64,000 nt of DNA from DATFNV01 sp963827935 (GCA_963827935.1 CAWHCN010000013.1:434001-498000); one strand, 5' to 3'; counted from the stretch's first letter, positions 35,852-44,773 are shown. Notes: generated by a model not told the origin, from the letters alone. Numbers and translations are program-made.

Positions 35852-36829
35852 TTACAGTCCACCGAGAGCGGCCCGAAGTTCTCCGAGCGCGCTCGGGGCT
35901 TGGCGATCCAACAGAACCGGGCGAGCAACCCCACCAAGATACCTAGCAGTCACCTTCGTTAGGATGTCGAAGAAAGCGCGATCCGCCGTGCATAACACAT
36001 CGACATCCAATAGGTTGTTTGCGTGTAGTTGATCTCCCGGATTCCCGTGTGTGATCTTATGGTGCTCCTGATAATAAGCGACCAGTCCAGTCAGGCGATT
36101 CCGCGGGACGTTTTCGGCAGCAACTTCTTCAAGCCAGAATTCAGGGTATGAGGGGTCGCCAAAGCTATCTTCCCTAACATAAGGATCAAGCCAGTCAGCA
36201 TAATCGCGGCTTGCGCACGTTCGGCGGACCAGGGCGTTGAACCACACCATGAAACAGTCTACGCGCCAGAATACCTCGGGATCACCAAAGTCCACCTCCG
36301 TAAGCAACTGGTGTCGTTTGCTTGAGGCGCCCAGCCAAAACTTGCTAACACCTCGCCGGAATTCTTCCCTCAACCACTTTTGTGTAGCTCGTTCTGTGCG
36401 CCAACCACTCTCATAGTCACCTCGGTAAGCTGCGAATGCTCGTGCCGGTCGTAACTTGAGCGATTTTGCATCGTCCCACCTTTCCAGGTGCCCTTTGAGG
36501 AATTGCTTTTCTCTCTTCCTCTCTTTCGTTGTGAAGGAGCTGCTTCTCAGCCACTGAGGGCGGAGGCGGCCAATCTCTCGCCGAAGTTCCTGTGCGTGCA
36601 GCCAAGAGCCTGGCTTCTTCTCAAAGCAAGACGCTACAGATATCAGAGTCTTAATCTCGCTTATCCGTGCGGATTTATCTGGAATTGCGTAAATCTCAAA
36701 GAGATTGTCGGCAGAGGCCCGTACATCATGGCCGGCATTGTCCAAGAACTGCCGCACCGCCTCGCCCTCCTGGGAGGCGTCAATAAAGTCGTAGATATTG
36801 GTGTCGAAGTAAAGCATGGAGCGGGTCAT
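35852..36829 (-). CDS. PIN-like domain protein (about 325 aa)
   Basis: ATG 36829 (MTRSMLYFDTNIYDFIDASQ) or 36817. Motifs are the PIN-like Asp in YFDTNIYDFI, an acidic SADNLFEIYAI and the C-terminal DVDVLCTADRAFFDILTKVT. A long helical insertion with Lys/Arg-rich text sits between. The gene is AT-richer than its surroundings, suggesting transfer. It may be a larger PIN-type nuclease, possibly a stand-alone defence protein. Confidence 0.6.
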   Translation of the reverse strand: MTRSMLYFDTNIYDFIDASQEGEAVRQFLDNAGHDVRASADNLFEIYAIPDKSARISEIKTLISVASCFEKKPGSWLHAQELRREIGRLRPQWLRSSSFTTKERKREKQFLKGHLERWDDAKSLKLRPARAFAAYRGDYESGWRTERATQKWLREEFRRGVSKFWLGASSKRHQLLTEVDFGDPEVFWRVDCFMVWFNALVRRTCASRDYADWLDPYVREDSFGDPSYPEFWLEEVAAENVPRNRLTGLVAYYQEHHKITHGNPGDQLHANNLLDVDVLCTADRAFFDILTKVTARYLGGVARPVLLDRQAPSALGELRAALGGL

Positions 36830-36984
36830 AAGCCACCAATGCCCAAGATGCGTAACGACAAAACTCAACCCGGGCGGCAACGCCGTTGATGTTGAATGCC
36901 CTTCAAGGCGTCAACCGGTCGCCATCTCCCGCAATGGCTCCTTATGTGATCCTTATCTCCAGGTGGGCCACCGCGCGTCGCCCA

Positions 36985-37209
36985 TCAACTCCATGGGCCC
37001 TTACCAGTCCCAGCGCAGTACTGACACTTTCCGTCTCCGCTGCAGTGGCCGCAGGCCGAAAAGACCTTCTTGCCGTTCGGGGAGCAACTATGAGAGAAGC
37101 CACTCCCCCGGCACCTATTGCACGCTGGCATGGTAGCTCCGCAACGGGGACAAGCGTTAGCACTTGTCGAGACATGTGCTCCGCAATCGCGACAACGAAT
37201 CAATGGCAT
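36985..37209 (-). CDS. small zinc-binding protein (DnaJ-type CxxCxGxG motifs)
   Basis: ATG 37209 (MPLIRCRDCGAHVSTSANAC). It has a zinc ribbon (CRDCG...CPRCG) followed by DnaJ-like repeats (CNRCRGSGFSHSC, CGHCSGDGKCQYCAGTGKG). 74 aa, intact. Function unknown; single proteins of this type occur in many bacteria. Confidence 0.65.
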   Translation of the reverse strand: MPLIRCRDCGAHVSTSANACPRCGATMPACNRCRGSGFSHSCSPNGKKVFSACGHCSGDGKCQYCAGTGKGPWS

Positions 37210-37244
37210 CGTTCTGAGTCTTTCGTAGCCGCGTAAGGCGCGCA

Positions 37245-37400
37245 CTACGGACGTTGCTCTGGCCCCAGAAGACCAAGAAGCCTCTGGACGAGCCGTTCCA
37301 CATCGTCGTTGGATAGCCCGTGATCCCGCTTCTTCAGGCCCAACTCTTGTAGGGCACGGAGGATCAACCGCAGTTCGGCGTCCGTTAGGTCAACTGTCAT
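37245..37400 (-). CDS. small hypothetical protein (51 aa)
   Basis: ATG 37400 gives MTVDLTDAELRLILRALQEL, GLKKRDHGLSNDDVERLVQR and a final LLGLLGPEQRP. It is fully helical and acidic-basic amphipathic, like a stand-alone HTH or leucine-zipper-like peptide. Intact with a short distance to the neighbouring zinc protein. Function unknown. Confidence 0.55.
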   Translation of the reverse strand: MTVDLTDAELRLILRALQELGLKKRDHGLSNDDVERLVQRLLGLLGPEQRP

Positions 37401-37543
37401 CAACAACTCCTGAGAGGCGAATAAGGGCAGCGTGATTTTCCATCGCTCCCTCGACGAGGGGGCGAGAAAAGGTGTCAGGACCCTTTTGCCGACGCGGTCA
37501 CAGCTTGTGGCCGCATCTTCTGACCCCCATCGGCCACGGTCCG

Positions 37544-37963
37544 CTAGGCGATCAGCCCGGCGTCAATCTGAAGCTTGCGAGCAAAAACGCGCAGGGAATC
37601 GTTCATGTTGAGGGCCATCACAGTGGCTTCACCGATCGGAGTTCGCGGAACGATAATGCCCTCCCGATCCAGGGCAAAATGGAGGTGCCAGCCGAGGTGC
37701 CAGGGCTCAAACTCCCGGGGATTGAACAGCGGGCATCGGCGACCGGCGTCGTCCTTGCCGGTTTGCCGATTGGCCTTGGCGAGATTGCATCCCGGACAGG
37801 CAAGGGCCAGGTTCCGCATCACCGTTTCGCCTCCGCGTGAGCGCGGCAGCACATGTTCGATGTGGAAGAGCACCCCGGTGGCGGCCTGGAGCAACCGGCA
37901 GTACTCACAGGCCCCGCCGGCTCGAGCCGCCACCAGCTCGCGGAAGTCCTCCGCCTGGGCCAT
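37544..37963 (-). CDS. HNH endonuclease
   Basis: 139 aa, intact. The HNH fold is marked by CEYCRLLQ, HIEHVLPRSRGGETVMRNLA and CPGCNLAKANRQTG, with the paired cysteines binding structural Zn. It nicks or cleaves DNA; in this region it may be a defence nuclease or a homing-type enzyme. It follows the 37967-38239 gene by only three bases. Confidence 0.88.
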   Translation of the reverse strand: MAQAEDFRELVAARAGGACEYCRLLQAATGVLFHIEHVLPRSRGGETVMRNLALACPGCNLAKANRQTGKDDAGRRCPLFNPREFEPWHLGWHLHFALDREGIIVPRTPIGEATVMALNMNDSLRVFARKLQIDAGLIA

Positions 37964-37966
37964 GCC

Positions 37967-38239
37967 TCAGCCCTCGCCCCGCTGGGGGTGAAGCCAAATC
38001 GTGACAGGAACGGCCTCGGGCGGTGCGCCGGGCTCACCGGCACGCGCAAACGCGGCCAGGCGGCGGGCGTTAGCGACGATCACGTTTTGCGCCTCGGCAA
38101 CCAGCGCCTCCAGCTTCGCCTTGTCCTTTTCGGTGATGGTTCCCTCACTGTTTTTCTCAAGCAGGGCGTCCATGCACCGCTGCTTGGCCGCGGGAAATCG
38201 CCGCAGGCGGGGCGGGCCAGGTTTCCTGACGGTCCTCAT
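37967..38239 (-). CDS. hypothetical partner of the HNH nuclease (90 aa)
   Basis: MRTVRKPGPPRLRRFPAAKQ then LLEKNSEGTITEKDKAKLEA and LVAEAQNVIVANARRLAAFA. It is basic at the N-terminus and helical beyond. The three-base gap to the HNH gene implies co-expression; it could bind or restrain the nuclease. No family recognised. Confidence 0.6.
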   Translation of the reverse strand: MRTVRKPGPPRLRRFPAAKQRCMDALLEKNSEGTITEKDKAKLEALVAEAQNVIVANARRLAAFARAGEPGAPPEAVPVTIWLHPQRGEG

Positions 38240-38375
38240 GGTGCTCAGACGCCTCCGCAGCGTTGCTGATCCGTGCCGTCTTCAGTATACCCGTCGCCGC
38301 CCTCCCGCGCCCACAAAAAGCAAATAGGGGTCGGGAGCCATTTTACCGCGGGGCGAAAAAGAGGGCGCAGCTCGT

Positions 38376-38935
38376 TCAGACAGTTCTCTGCCGCCGCGCC
38401 AGTTCTTGCTCGTGGGGAGTGACTCGCTGCTGAATCTGCTCCAGCCGGCGCCGGGCGCTGTCGAGGGCGGTTTCCTTGAACTGACTCCCCTCGGCGGCGC
38501 GAGCCGATGGCACGGCCTCCAGTTGGCGGACAGCCAGCGCGGCCGCCGCGAGATCGGCCTGCCCTTGCATGACCAACCAGTGCAGGTCTTCGGTCGAGGG
38601 CCAGCCGGTGTCATCGAAACCCAGGCTGGCGAAGGCGCCGAAGAGCCGCAGGTGCAAGTCACGGGCGAAGTCCGGATGGAGGGTAGCAACCCGGTGCGCG
38701 GCCAGGAATTGCGCCCGCCGCCCTGCATCGTCCGGGACCTCGACGGTGTGCAGGGAATCGAGCCGGGCGCAGAAGCGGCCGCCGTCCCCGGCAATTGCCC
38801 CAGGTAAATGATGTCGGGAGAGACGGCGCCGTCCCGGGCCCCGGTGAGAAAGTCGAGGACCTTGTCGAAGCTGTCGAGGCCTTTCGGGAGACAGAATGGG
38901 AGTGTTGCGCAGCTGGTGCCTTTGGCAACGCCCAA
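38376..38935 (-). CDS. hypothetical protein downstream of a GTGCCAC array, frameshifted
   Basis: The text TLPFCLPKGLDSFDKVLDFL, DGAVSPDIIYLGQLPG and then, after frame changes near 38780 and 38660, HLRLFGAFASLGFDDTGWPS, EDLHWLVMQGQADLAAAALA and LDSARRRLEQIQQRVTPHEQ. The helical C-terminus suggests a coiled coil. A TTG at 38935 is the assumed start. The related tandem array lies directly upstream, as it does for the AAA ATPase gene. Confidence 0.4.
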
Positions 38936-38960
38936 TGGGCTGGGCCGGGTGAGCTGGGGC

Positions 38961-39096
38961 GTCAGGGTGTCAGGGTGTCACGACGGTGTCACGATGGTGC
39001 CACGACGGTGCCGCCACGGTGCCACGATGGTGCCAGATGGTGCCATCAGGGTGCCATCAGGGTGCCACGGTGTGTCCGTGGGTGGTGGTGGCACCA
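38961..39096. repeat. GTGCCAC tandem repeat array, second copy
   Basis: Repeats of GGTGCCACGA/GGTGTCACGA and GGTGCCATCAG occupy about 135 bases, ending with GGTGGTGGTGGCACC as in the array at 20 kb. It lies directly upstream of a minus-strand gene in both cases, although the two genes are unrelated. Confidence 0.75.
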
Positions 39097-39258
39097 TGAG
39101 CCGACCGGCCGGAGCCCTTCCTCATGTCGTCAGGAGGACGAGACCAGGCGCTGATGGCCGCCGCCCGCTGGGCGGCGGCTAAACTTTTTCTCAAATCCCC
39201 AGACTCCGGCGGCGAATAACGAACGGAGATGTTGTTCGTCCCCCGGGGAGGGTGTGTC

Positions 39259-39891
39259 GTGCGCTACGCTGCTTCGGCTGGCCGGGCCCTGCGAGTGGTG
39301 AGCTTCCTGGCGGTGCTCGGGTTCCTTACCGTCGCGCTGATCGGTCCCGTCCTGGCCCTCGTCGTCGGCCTGCTCTCCCTGATCGTCAGCCTGCTGCTGG
39401 CGGCCGCCCCGTTCGTGGCCGTTGGACTGCTTGTCTGGCTTGTCATCATCAGCGCTTCGCCGGATCGGAACGTGGCCTGGCAGAAGCTCCGGGCTCGCGT
39501 CGCCGCCGCCGGCCGCTGGATTGTGGATGTGCCGTTGGCGGCGTGCGTCCGGCTCTGTTCGTGGGGCCTGGGTGTTGGGCGGACGCTGGCGCCGATGGCG
39601 GTGCCGGCGGCCCGGCGTGCCGGCGAGGTGGCCCAGCAAGGCGTCGAGGCGGGTGTGGCCTTGGCCGAGCAGGGGGCCCACAAGGCCCGGTCCGCCTTCC
39701 AGACGGTGGCCGGCGTGTCGCTGGAGGTGATTGGCGGAGCCGCCGTGGGTACGATCGTGATTTGCCTGGCCGATTCGCGCGTCCCTGGCGGGATTCTTGG
39801 CCTGCACATCCTGGGTGGGGCGACCGGCGGGGCTATTCTGGGACTGCTGGTTGGCGCGGCGCGGCTGTCGCTGCGGCCTCAGCGCGGCTAA
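39259..39891 (+). CDS. hypothetical membrane protein
   Basis: GTG at 39259 (VRYAASAGRALRVVSFLAVL) or ATG 39229. Long hydrophobic segments (FLAVLGFLTVALIGPVLALV; GLLSLIVSLLLAAAPFVAVG; LLVWLVIISA) are followed by a soluble loop and a Gly-rich membrane end (GGAAVGTIVICLAD; GGATGGAILGLLVGAA). It is intact and convergent with pyrE. Function unknown. Confidence 0.6.
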   Translation: MRYAASAGRALRVVSFLAVLGFLTVALIGPVLALVVGLLSLIVSLLLAAAPFVAVGLLVWLVIISASPDRNVAWQKLRARVAAAGRWIVDVPLAACVRLCSWGLGVGRTLAPMAVPAARRAGEVAQQGVEAGVALAEQGAHKARSAFQTVAGVSLEVIGGAAVGTIVICLADSRVPGGILGLHILGGATGGAILGLLVGAARLSLRPQRG

Positions 39892-40441
39892 TTAGGCGGG
39901 CCGCTCAACACCGAAATCGCGGACGGTGAAGATCGGCCGATAGTCATACTTGGCCAGGCGCTCGCGCCCCCTCCAGGCGATCGACGATACAGGTGACCGC
40001 CACCACCTGCCCGCCGACCCGTTCCACTTCAGCGATCGCTTGCAGCACCGATTCGCCGGTGGTGACCACATCCTCAACCACCAGGACGCGATCGCCGGGC
40101 CGCAGCACCCCCTCGACGCGCTCCTGGCTGCCGTGCCCCTTGGCCTGCTTGCGGACGAAGAACCCCTCCATCGGCCGGCCCGCCTGGTGATAGCGCATCG
40201 CGACCGCCGCCGCGATTGGAATGGCGCCGACCTCCAGCCCGCCGATAGCCTGGACATCGAGATCTTTCGTCAGGTCGTAGAGCACTTCCGCCAGTAGAGC
40301 GACGGCTTCGCCGTTGAAGATCGCCTTTTTGCTGTTGATGTAGTAGGAGCTCTCCTTGCCGGATGCGAGCGTGAAGCGGCCAAAGGAGAAGGCGCGGGAT
40401 CGGAACAGCTCCAGGAGGCGCGAACGGGCATTCTGCGGCAT
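39892..40441 (-). CDS. pyrE: orotate phosphoribosyltransferase, frameshifted
   Basis: ATG 40441 (MPQNARSRLLELFRSRAFSF). It shows FTLASGKESSYYINSKKAIF, the PRPP loop VLVVEDVVTTGESVLQAIAE and the flexible-loop region KGHGSQERVEG. One frameshift near 39965 follows DRLEGA; the corrected frame ends RLAKYDYRPIFTVRDFGVER. It converts orotate and PRPP to OMP in UMP synthesis. A TTG start at 40471 is possible. Confidence 0.9.
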
Positions 40442-40528
40442 GAGATTCTCGAAGTCATTCCTTCCGGCCAAAAAGCTGGTCGCCGTTCCTTGACCCCCGA
40501 CGCCATTGCCTGCTAGCCTACAAGCACT

Positions 40529-40851
40529 ATGGCATGGACGGCCACGCTGGGAGCGTCTGTCACGGAGGACTTGCGCTGGTTCGGCGCAAGGCGGGGCGTC
40601 TGATCCTCAAGGAGGCCGAGGAGCTGCTCAAGCCTGATCCCCTCGCCGAGACGCGGAACAACAAGGCCCTTCGGCCGAATCCGATGGCACAGCGGGAGCT
40701 GCGGCTATCCGGCAAATATCGGATCCTGTACAACGTGGACGCGGGCGCGTAAGTTGTAACGATTGTTGCCATCGGCGAGAAACGCGGCAACAGCCTCATC
40801 GTTCGCGGAGAGGAGTTCACGGAACATCATGAAGATCATCCCGCTGAGTGA
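40529..40851 (+). CDS. RelE/ParE-like toxin, broken
   Basis: ATG 40529 gives MAWTATLGASVTEDLRWFGA; after one frame change near 40598 it continues AGRLILKEAEELLKPDPLAE and NNKALRPNPMAQRELRLSGK, then YRILYNVDAGA, an in-frame TAA at 40750, and VVTIVAIGEKRGNSLIVRGE. RelE-type proteins cleave mRNA at the ribosome; the ribonuclease Arg/Lys residues are present. The stop may be an indel artefact. The antitoxin gene overlaps its end. Confidence 0.6.
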
Positions 40852-41071
40852 GGCGAAGGCCCACCTGAATCGCTACGGCAAGCTATGCCAGCAAGAATCG
40901 GTGATCGTAACGGTCAACGGACTCCCTGCCTTCCAGCTGTCGCCGCTGACGGAAGAGGACGACGACCTCATCAATCAGTTGCTCCAAGACAATCCCAAGT
41001 TCCGGGCGATGCTGGAGGCTCGATTCGGGGAGCGGACCATCACTTGCGCCGAGGCCGCCGAACTTCTCTAA
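40829..41071 (+). CDS. Phd-like antitoxin
   Basis: ATG 40829 (MKIIPLSEAKAHLNRYGKLC). The Phd/YefM signature PLSEAKAHLNRY...ESVIVTVNGLPAFQL is clear; the C-terminus (LTEEDDDLINQLLQDNPKFR) is acidic and would contact the toxin. It overlaps the toxin gene by 23 bases, consistent with one operon in an inverted order (toxin first). Intact. Confidence 0.8.
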   Translation: MKIIPLSEAKAHLNRYGKLCQQESVIVTVNGLPAFQLSPLTEEDDDLINQLLQDNPKFRAMLEARFGERTITCAEAAELL

Positions 41072-41090
41072 GTCGGGACAGTCGCAGGTT

Positions 41091-42533
41091 TCAGGCCAGA
41101 ATCTCCCGAATCGGCTCGCCCCCCTGGTGAATCGCCACCGGCCTCCCGGAGCGATCCGGCACCGTCGTATCCGGATCGATGCCCAGGCACTGGTAGATGG
41201 TAGCGCAAATGTCGGCCGGGCTGACCGGGCGGTCCTTGACGTAGGCCGCCTGGGCGTCGGAGGCCCCGCAGATGGTGCCGCCCTTGATGCCGGCCCCGGC
41301 GAACATCACCGAATAGCAGAAGGTCCAGTGGTCGCGCCCGCCGCTGCCGTTGACCCGCGGCGTCCGCCCCATCTCGCTCATTACCACCACCAGCGTCTCG
41401 TCCAGAAGACCGCGATTGGACAGGTCTTCCATCAGGGCCGTGTAGGTCTGATCCAGGCCGGGGAGCTTGTTTTCCTTCAGGATCGGGAAATTGCGGGTGT
41501 GCGTGTCCCAGGCGTCATAGTCGATGGGGATGCGGTCCCAGAACAGGTCCCAGGTCACGTTGACGAACCGCACCCCGGCCTCCACCAGGCGGCGGCCGAT
41601 GACCGTGCTGTGGCCGAACAGCGTTCGCCCGTAGCGTTCCAGCACGCGCGGGTCTTCATGCTTCAGTTCGAAGGCGGCCCGCACCCGGGACGAGGTGAGC
41701 ACGTCAAAGGCGCGCTTCTGCGTCCGGTCGTAGCCGCCGACGGCGGGCTGAGCTTCCAGACGACGGCATTCCGCATCCACCTGCCGCAGCAGGTCACGAC
41801 GATGATCGAGGCGGTCGATTGTCATGTCGGCATCGAAGACGCCGTTGGGCAGCAGCGGCTCGCCGCGGACGGTTTGCGGCCGGCCGGCGGCGGGGGCCGG
41901 GCCGTCCTTGTCGCGGTATGGCTGACACTCGGTCGTCAGCGGGTCGAAACGCTTGCCCAGGAAGCCGGCATAGGGGCCAGCCCGCCGGAAGACCTGGCCC
42001 CAGCCGAGCCAGCACGGCATGTAGACGTAGGCCGGCAGCTGGCCGGGACGGGTGTTGAGGTACTCACACACGCTCCCCATGCTGGGCGGATCGGTATCGC
42101 GCGGATGCTGATCGGGCATCGGCAATGAATACCCGGTGTAGGACGGCAAGCAGTTGTGGCAGCCGGCCTTGTGATTGACCGAGCGGACCACGGCGGCCCG
42201 ATCCATCCACTTCGCCATCCGCGGCAGATGCTCGCAGACCTGCAGGCCCGGCACGTTGCTGGCGATCGGCTTGAATTCGCCGCGGACCTCGGGCGGGGCG
42301 GACGGTTTCATGTCCCACATGTCCTGGGTGGCGGCACCGCCCAGCAGATAGAGCAGCATGACGCTCTTGGCCTTGCCGGGACGGCTGCCACGGACCCGGG
42401 CCCGGTCCTCGGCAGCGAACAGGTGGGGCAGGGTGAAGCCGCCGCCCAGCAGCGACAGGGCGCCCGCCTTCAGCGTTTCGCGGCGAGTCAGACCGTCGCA
42501 GCAGCGGCGCGGACTGCCCAGCATGGTGATCAT
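41091..42533 (-). CDS. DUF1501 Tat-secreted protein
   Basis: ATG 42533 (MITMLGSPRRCCDGLTRRET), a twin-arginine signal (LTRRETLKAGALSLLGGGFT). It has typical DUF1501 text (VMLLYLLGGAATQDMWDMKP; VNHKAGCHNCLPSYTGYSLP; FDVLTSSRVRAAFELKHEDP; VVMSEMGRTPRVNGSGGRDH). Intact 480 aa. DUF1501 proteins occur with DUF1549/DUF1553 cytochrome-like proteins in planctomycetes; no partner is adjacent here. Confidence 0.9.
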   Translation of the reverse strand: MITMLGSPRRCCDGLTRRETLKAGALSLLGGGFTLPHLFAAEDRARVRGSRPGKAKSVMLLYLLGGAATQDMWDMKPSAPPEVRGEFKPIASNVPGLQVCEHLPRMAKWMDRAAVVRSVNHKAGCHNCLPSYTGYSLPMPDQHPRDTDPPSMGSVCEYLNTRPGQLPAYVYMPCWLGWGQVFRRAGPYAGFLGKRFDPLTTECQPYRDKDGPAPAAGRPQTVRGEPLLPNGVFDADMTIDRLDHRRDLLRQVDAECRRLEAQPAVGGYDRTQKRAFDVLTSSRVRAAFELKHEDPRVLERYGRTLFGHSTVIGRRLVEAGVRFVNVTWDLFWDRIPIDYDAWDTHTRNFPILKENKLPGLDQTYTALMEDLSNRGLLDETLVVVMSEMGRTPRVNGSGGRDHWTFCYSVMFAGAGIKGGTICGASDAQAAYVKDRPVSPADICATIYQCLGIDPDTTVPDRSGRPVAIHQGGEPIREILA

Positions 42534-42737
42534 GGCGTGGTTCCCCCCCGAAGGTCGGCAGCGGCATGAGGCGTACCATGCCCCGCCCTCAACCCTAAAT
42601 GATCGCAGGGGGGCGGGCAATGGGAATCGGCGGGGACCGGAGCACGGAGGCGGAGACCGGGAGCAGCCGGCGCTTGAGGAGCCGGGCTGGTTCCCTTATC
42701 ATGCCAGTAGCCCTCGCTCACAGGAAATGATCGACCG

Positions 42738-43616
42738 ATGGCCTCTGTTGCATCGCTGGTACTGACGCCCGAACTCGACGCCAAGCGCGATCAACTCCTG
42801 CACGTGCTGCGGGGTCTGGGCAGCGTGGCGGTGGCGTTCAGTGGCGGGATCGACAGCACGGTCGTTGCCCAGGCGGCTTTCCTGGCCCTGGGGGATCGTG
42901 CCGTCGCCGTCACCGCCGACAGCCCCAGCGTGCCGCGGGCCGAAATCGCGGATGCCCAGCGCCTGGCCCGGCAGATCGGCATCCGCCACCAGATCGTTCA
43001 AACCGCCGAATTCAGCGATCCGGATTATGTCCGCAACGATGGCACTCGCTGTTACTTCTGCAAGAGCGAGCTATACACGCGGATCGAACGGCTCTTGCCC
43101 GAGCTGGGCGTGGCGGTGATCTGCAGCGGGGCGAACCTGGACGACAAGGGCGACTACCGGCCGGGTCTGAAGGCAGCGGCCGAGCACCGGGTCCGCCATC
43201 CCTTGCAGGAGGCTGGCTTCACCAAGGCCGACGTCCGCGCCCTGGCCCGCGCCTGGGGCCTGCCGACCTGGGACAAGCCCGCCTCTCCCTGCCTGTCGAG
43301 CCGGTTGGCCCCGGGGGTTGCGGTCACGCCGGAACGAACCGCCCGCGTTGAGGCGGCCGAGGAGTACCTGCACGCCCTAGGCTACCGCGACTGCCGGGTG
43401 CGCCTGCACGAAGGCGAAGTGGCCCGGATTGAGGTCGAGCCGGAGGGCCTGGCGCGCCTGGCCGATCCGGAAGCGCGATCGGCCCTTGTTCAGCGCTTCA
43501 AGGAGCTGGGCTTTGCCTTCGTAACGCTGGACCTGGAAGGCTTCCGCTCGGGAAGCCTGAATGTGCTGGTGAGCGTAGAGAAGATGCGGCTCTACAAGAA
43601 TGCTTCGGATGCATGA
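42738..43616 (+). CDS. larE: ATP-dependent sacrificial sulfur transferase LarE
   Basis: 292 aa, intact. PP-loop SGGIDSTVVAQAAFLALG for AMP transfer; a CYFCK motif, and ASPCLSSRLAPG with the candidate sacrificial Cys. LarE converts its own Cys to dehydroalanine to sulfurise the nickel-pincer nucleotide cofactor of lactate racemase. LarA, LarB and LarC were not found in the window. Confidence 0.9.
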   Translation: MASVASLVLTPELDAKRDQLLHVLRGLGSVAVAFSGGIDSTVVAQAAFLALGDRAVAVTADSPSVPRAEIADAQRLARQIGIRHQIVQTAEFSDPDYVRNDGTRCYFCKSELYTRIERLLPELGVAVICSGANLDDKGDYRPGLKAAAEHRVRHPLQEAGFTKADVRALARAWGLPTWDKPASPCLSSRLAPGVAVTPERTARVEAAEEYLHALGYRDCRVRLHEGEVARIEVEPEGLARLADPEARSALVQRFKELGFAFVTLDLEGFRSGSLNVLVSVEKMRLYKNASDA

Positions 43617-43643
43617 CCGCGGTGCGCAGGCAGGGAGGCGGGC

Positions 43644-43991
43644 TTGGCCGACGTCGATGAAGTGACGCTCTGGCGCGCAGTGCCTCCGGGTAGTCGGGAT
43701 CCGGCTGGGGAAGTCATTAACGGCTACGCTACCGCCGACTATCCGGGCAACGGGCCATATTTTGCCACCGAACGGTTCGTCGCGGAGGCGTTTGCTTTTT
43801 CCTATGGATGCGGTCTTCAAGAACTGGTAGTTCCCCGAGTCTTCTTCGAGGATCTGGTTCTGCGCCGGATTATCCAGCCGGACGGCTATTACCCCCCGGG
43901 TCAGTCCTGGCATGTGCCTCCGGGTGGGTTAGCGGAATTCAACGCGGCTATCCTGCAGGGGCCTGCCAACGCCTACTATCCGCTACCCTAG
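43644..43991 (+). CDS. hypothetical protein (115 aa)
   Basis: TTG 43644 (LADVDEVTLWRAVPPGSRDP). Text NGPYFATERFVAEAFAFSYG and QPDGYYPPGQSWHVPPGGLA resembles aromatic, glycine-rich small enzymes or ADP-ribosylation-type folds, but no family was recognised. It ends immediately at 43991, just before the S1-domain gene. Confidence 0.55.
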   Translation: MADVDEVTLWRAVPPGSRDPAGEVINGYATADYPGNGPYFATERFVAEAFAFSYGCGLQELVVPRVFFEDLVLRRIIQPDGYYPPGQSWHVPPGGLAEFNAAILQGPANAYYPLP

Positions 43992-44027
43992 ATGGATGGT
44001 GCCGACTTTCATGGAAAGGCCGGGGCT

Positions 44028-44510
44028 ATGATTGAAATCGGATCGACAATCGAGGCTGTCGTTACCCGCGTGGAACCTTACGGCATCTTTCTTCGTCGTG
44101 GAGAAGAAGAGGTGGTTGTATTGCTGCCCGAGTTCTCCTGGCGACGAGTGAAGAACCTTCGTGAGGTGGTTCACATCGGCGACCATCTGACGGTTGTCGT
44201 GCTTCGTTACAACTACAAGGACCGAAAGGTCGTTGCCTCGGTGCGACGATTGCACCAGGAAGAGAACCCGTATCGTGAACTGTCGCGATTGCCGGCCGGA
44301 GCAACTCTTGAAGGTACGGTGACATTGATCGCCGGGGATCATCTGACCGTGGAACTGCCCAACGGGGCCTGGGGCTCGCTGCCCAGACTGGCTCTTCCGA
44401 ACGAAGCACACGTCGGACAAAAGCTAAAGCTCGAAGTGGAGTCTCTGGATGTCGATGAGGGGCGTCTCGCCCTGATGCCGGCCGGCTGCCCAGTCGAAGC
44501 AACACCGTGA
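44028..44510 (+). CDS. S1-domain RNA-binding protein
   Basis: ATG 44028 (MIEIGSTIEAVVTRVEPYGI). The S1 fold shows as FLRRGEEEVVVLLPEFSWRR and VHIGDHLTVVVLRYNYKDRK; a second OB-like part follows (ATLEGTVTLIAGDHLTVELP). S1 proteins bind single-stranded RNA, often on ribosomes. An upstream ATG at 43992 is possible. It is followed directly by the 44522-44773 gene. Confidence 0.75.
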   Translation: MIEIGSTIEAVVTRVEPYGIFLRRGEEEVVVLLPEFSWRRVKNLREVVHIGDHLTVVVLRYNYKDRKVVASVRRLHQEENPYRELSRLPAGATLEGTVTLIAGDHLTVELPNGAWGSLPRLALPNEAHVGQKLKLEVESLDVDEGRLALMPAGCPVEATP

Positions 44511-44521
44511 AGGAGAAGAAG

Positions 44522-44773
44522 ATGACCCCCCTTCCCGCCAACAAGGCCCTGGACTCCTATTTCCTCGACGCCCGCGCCCGGTTGCTTGATCTGGCCGCCA
44601 TCCTGGACCGCATCGGCCGCGGCGCCGGCGGGGTCGGCGCTGATCCGCGTCTAGTGAAGATTCGGCAAGCGTTGGAGATCCTGGGCGACGAAAGCGGCGG
44701 ACGGGCGGAACGGGTGCAGAAGCTGTTCTCGCTGGATTACGATCCGAGCTGGGAGCGGCCGCAGCCGCGGTGA
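44522..44773 (+). CDS. hypothetical protein (83 aa)
   Basis: ATG 44522 (MTPLPANKALDSYFLDARAR), with ribosome site GGAGAAGAAG. Text LLDLAAILDRIGRGAGGVGA and RQALEILGDESGGRAERVQK; helical. It shares a transcript with the S1 gene (GTGA overlap with the S1 stop). Function unknown. Confidence 0.55.
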   Translation: MTPLPANKALDSYFLDARARLLDLAAILDRIGRGAGGVGADPRLVKIRQALEILGDESGGRAERVQKLFSLDYDPSWERPQPR

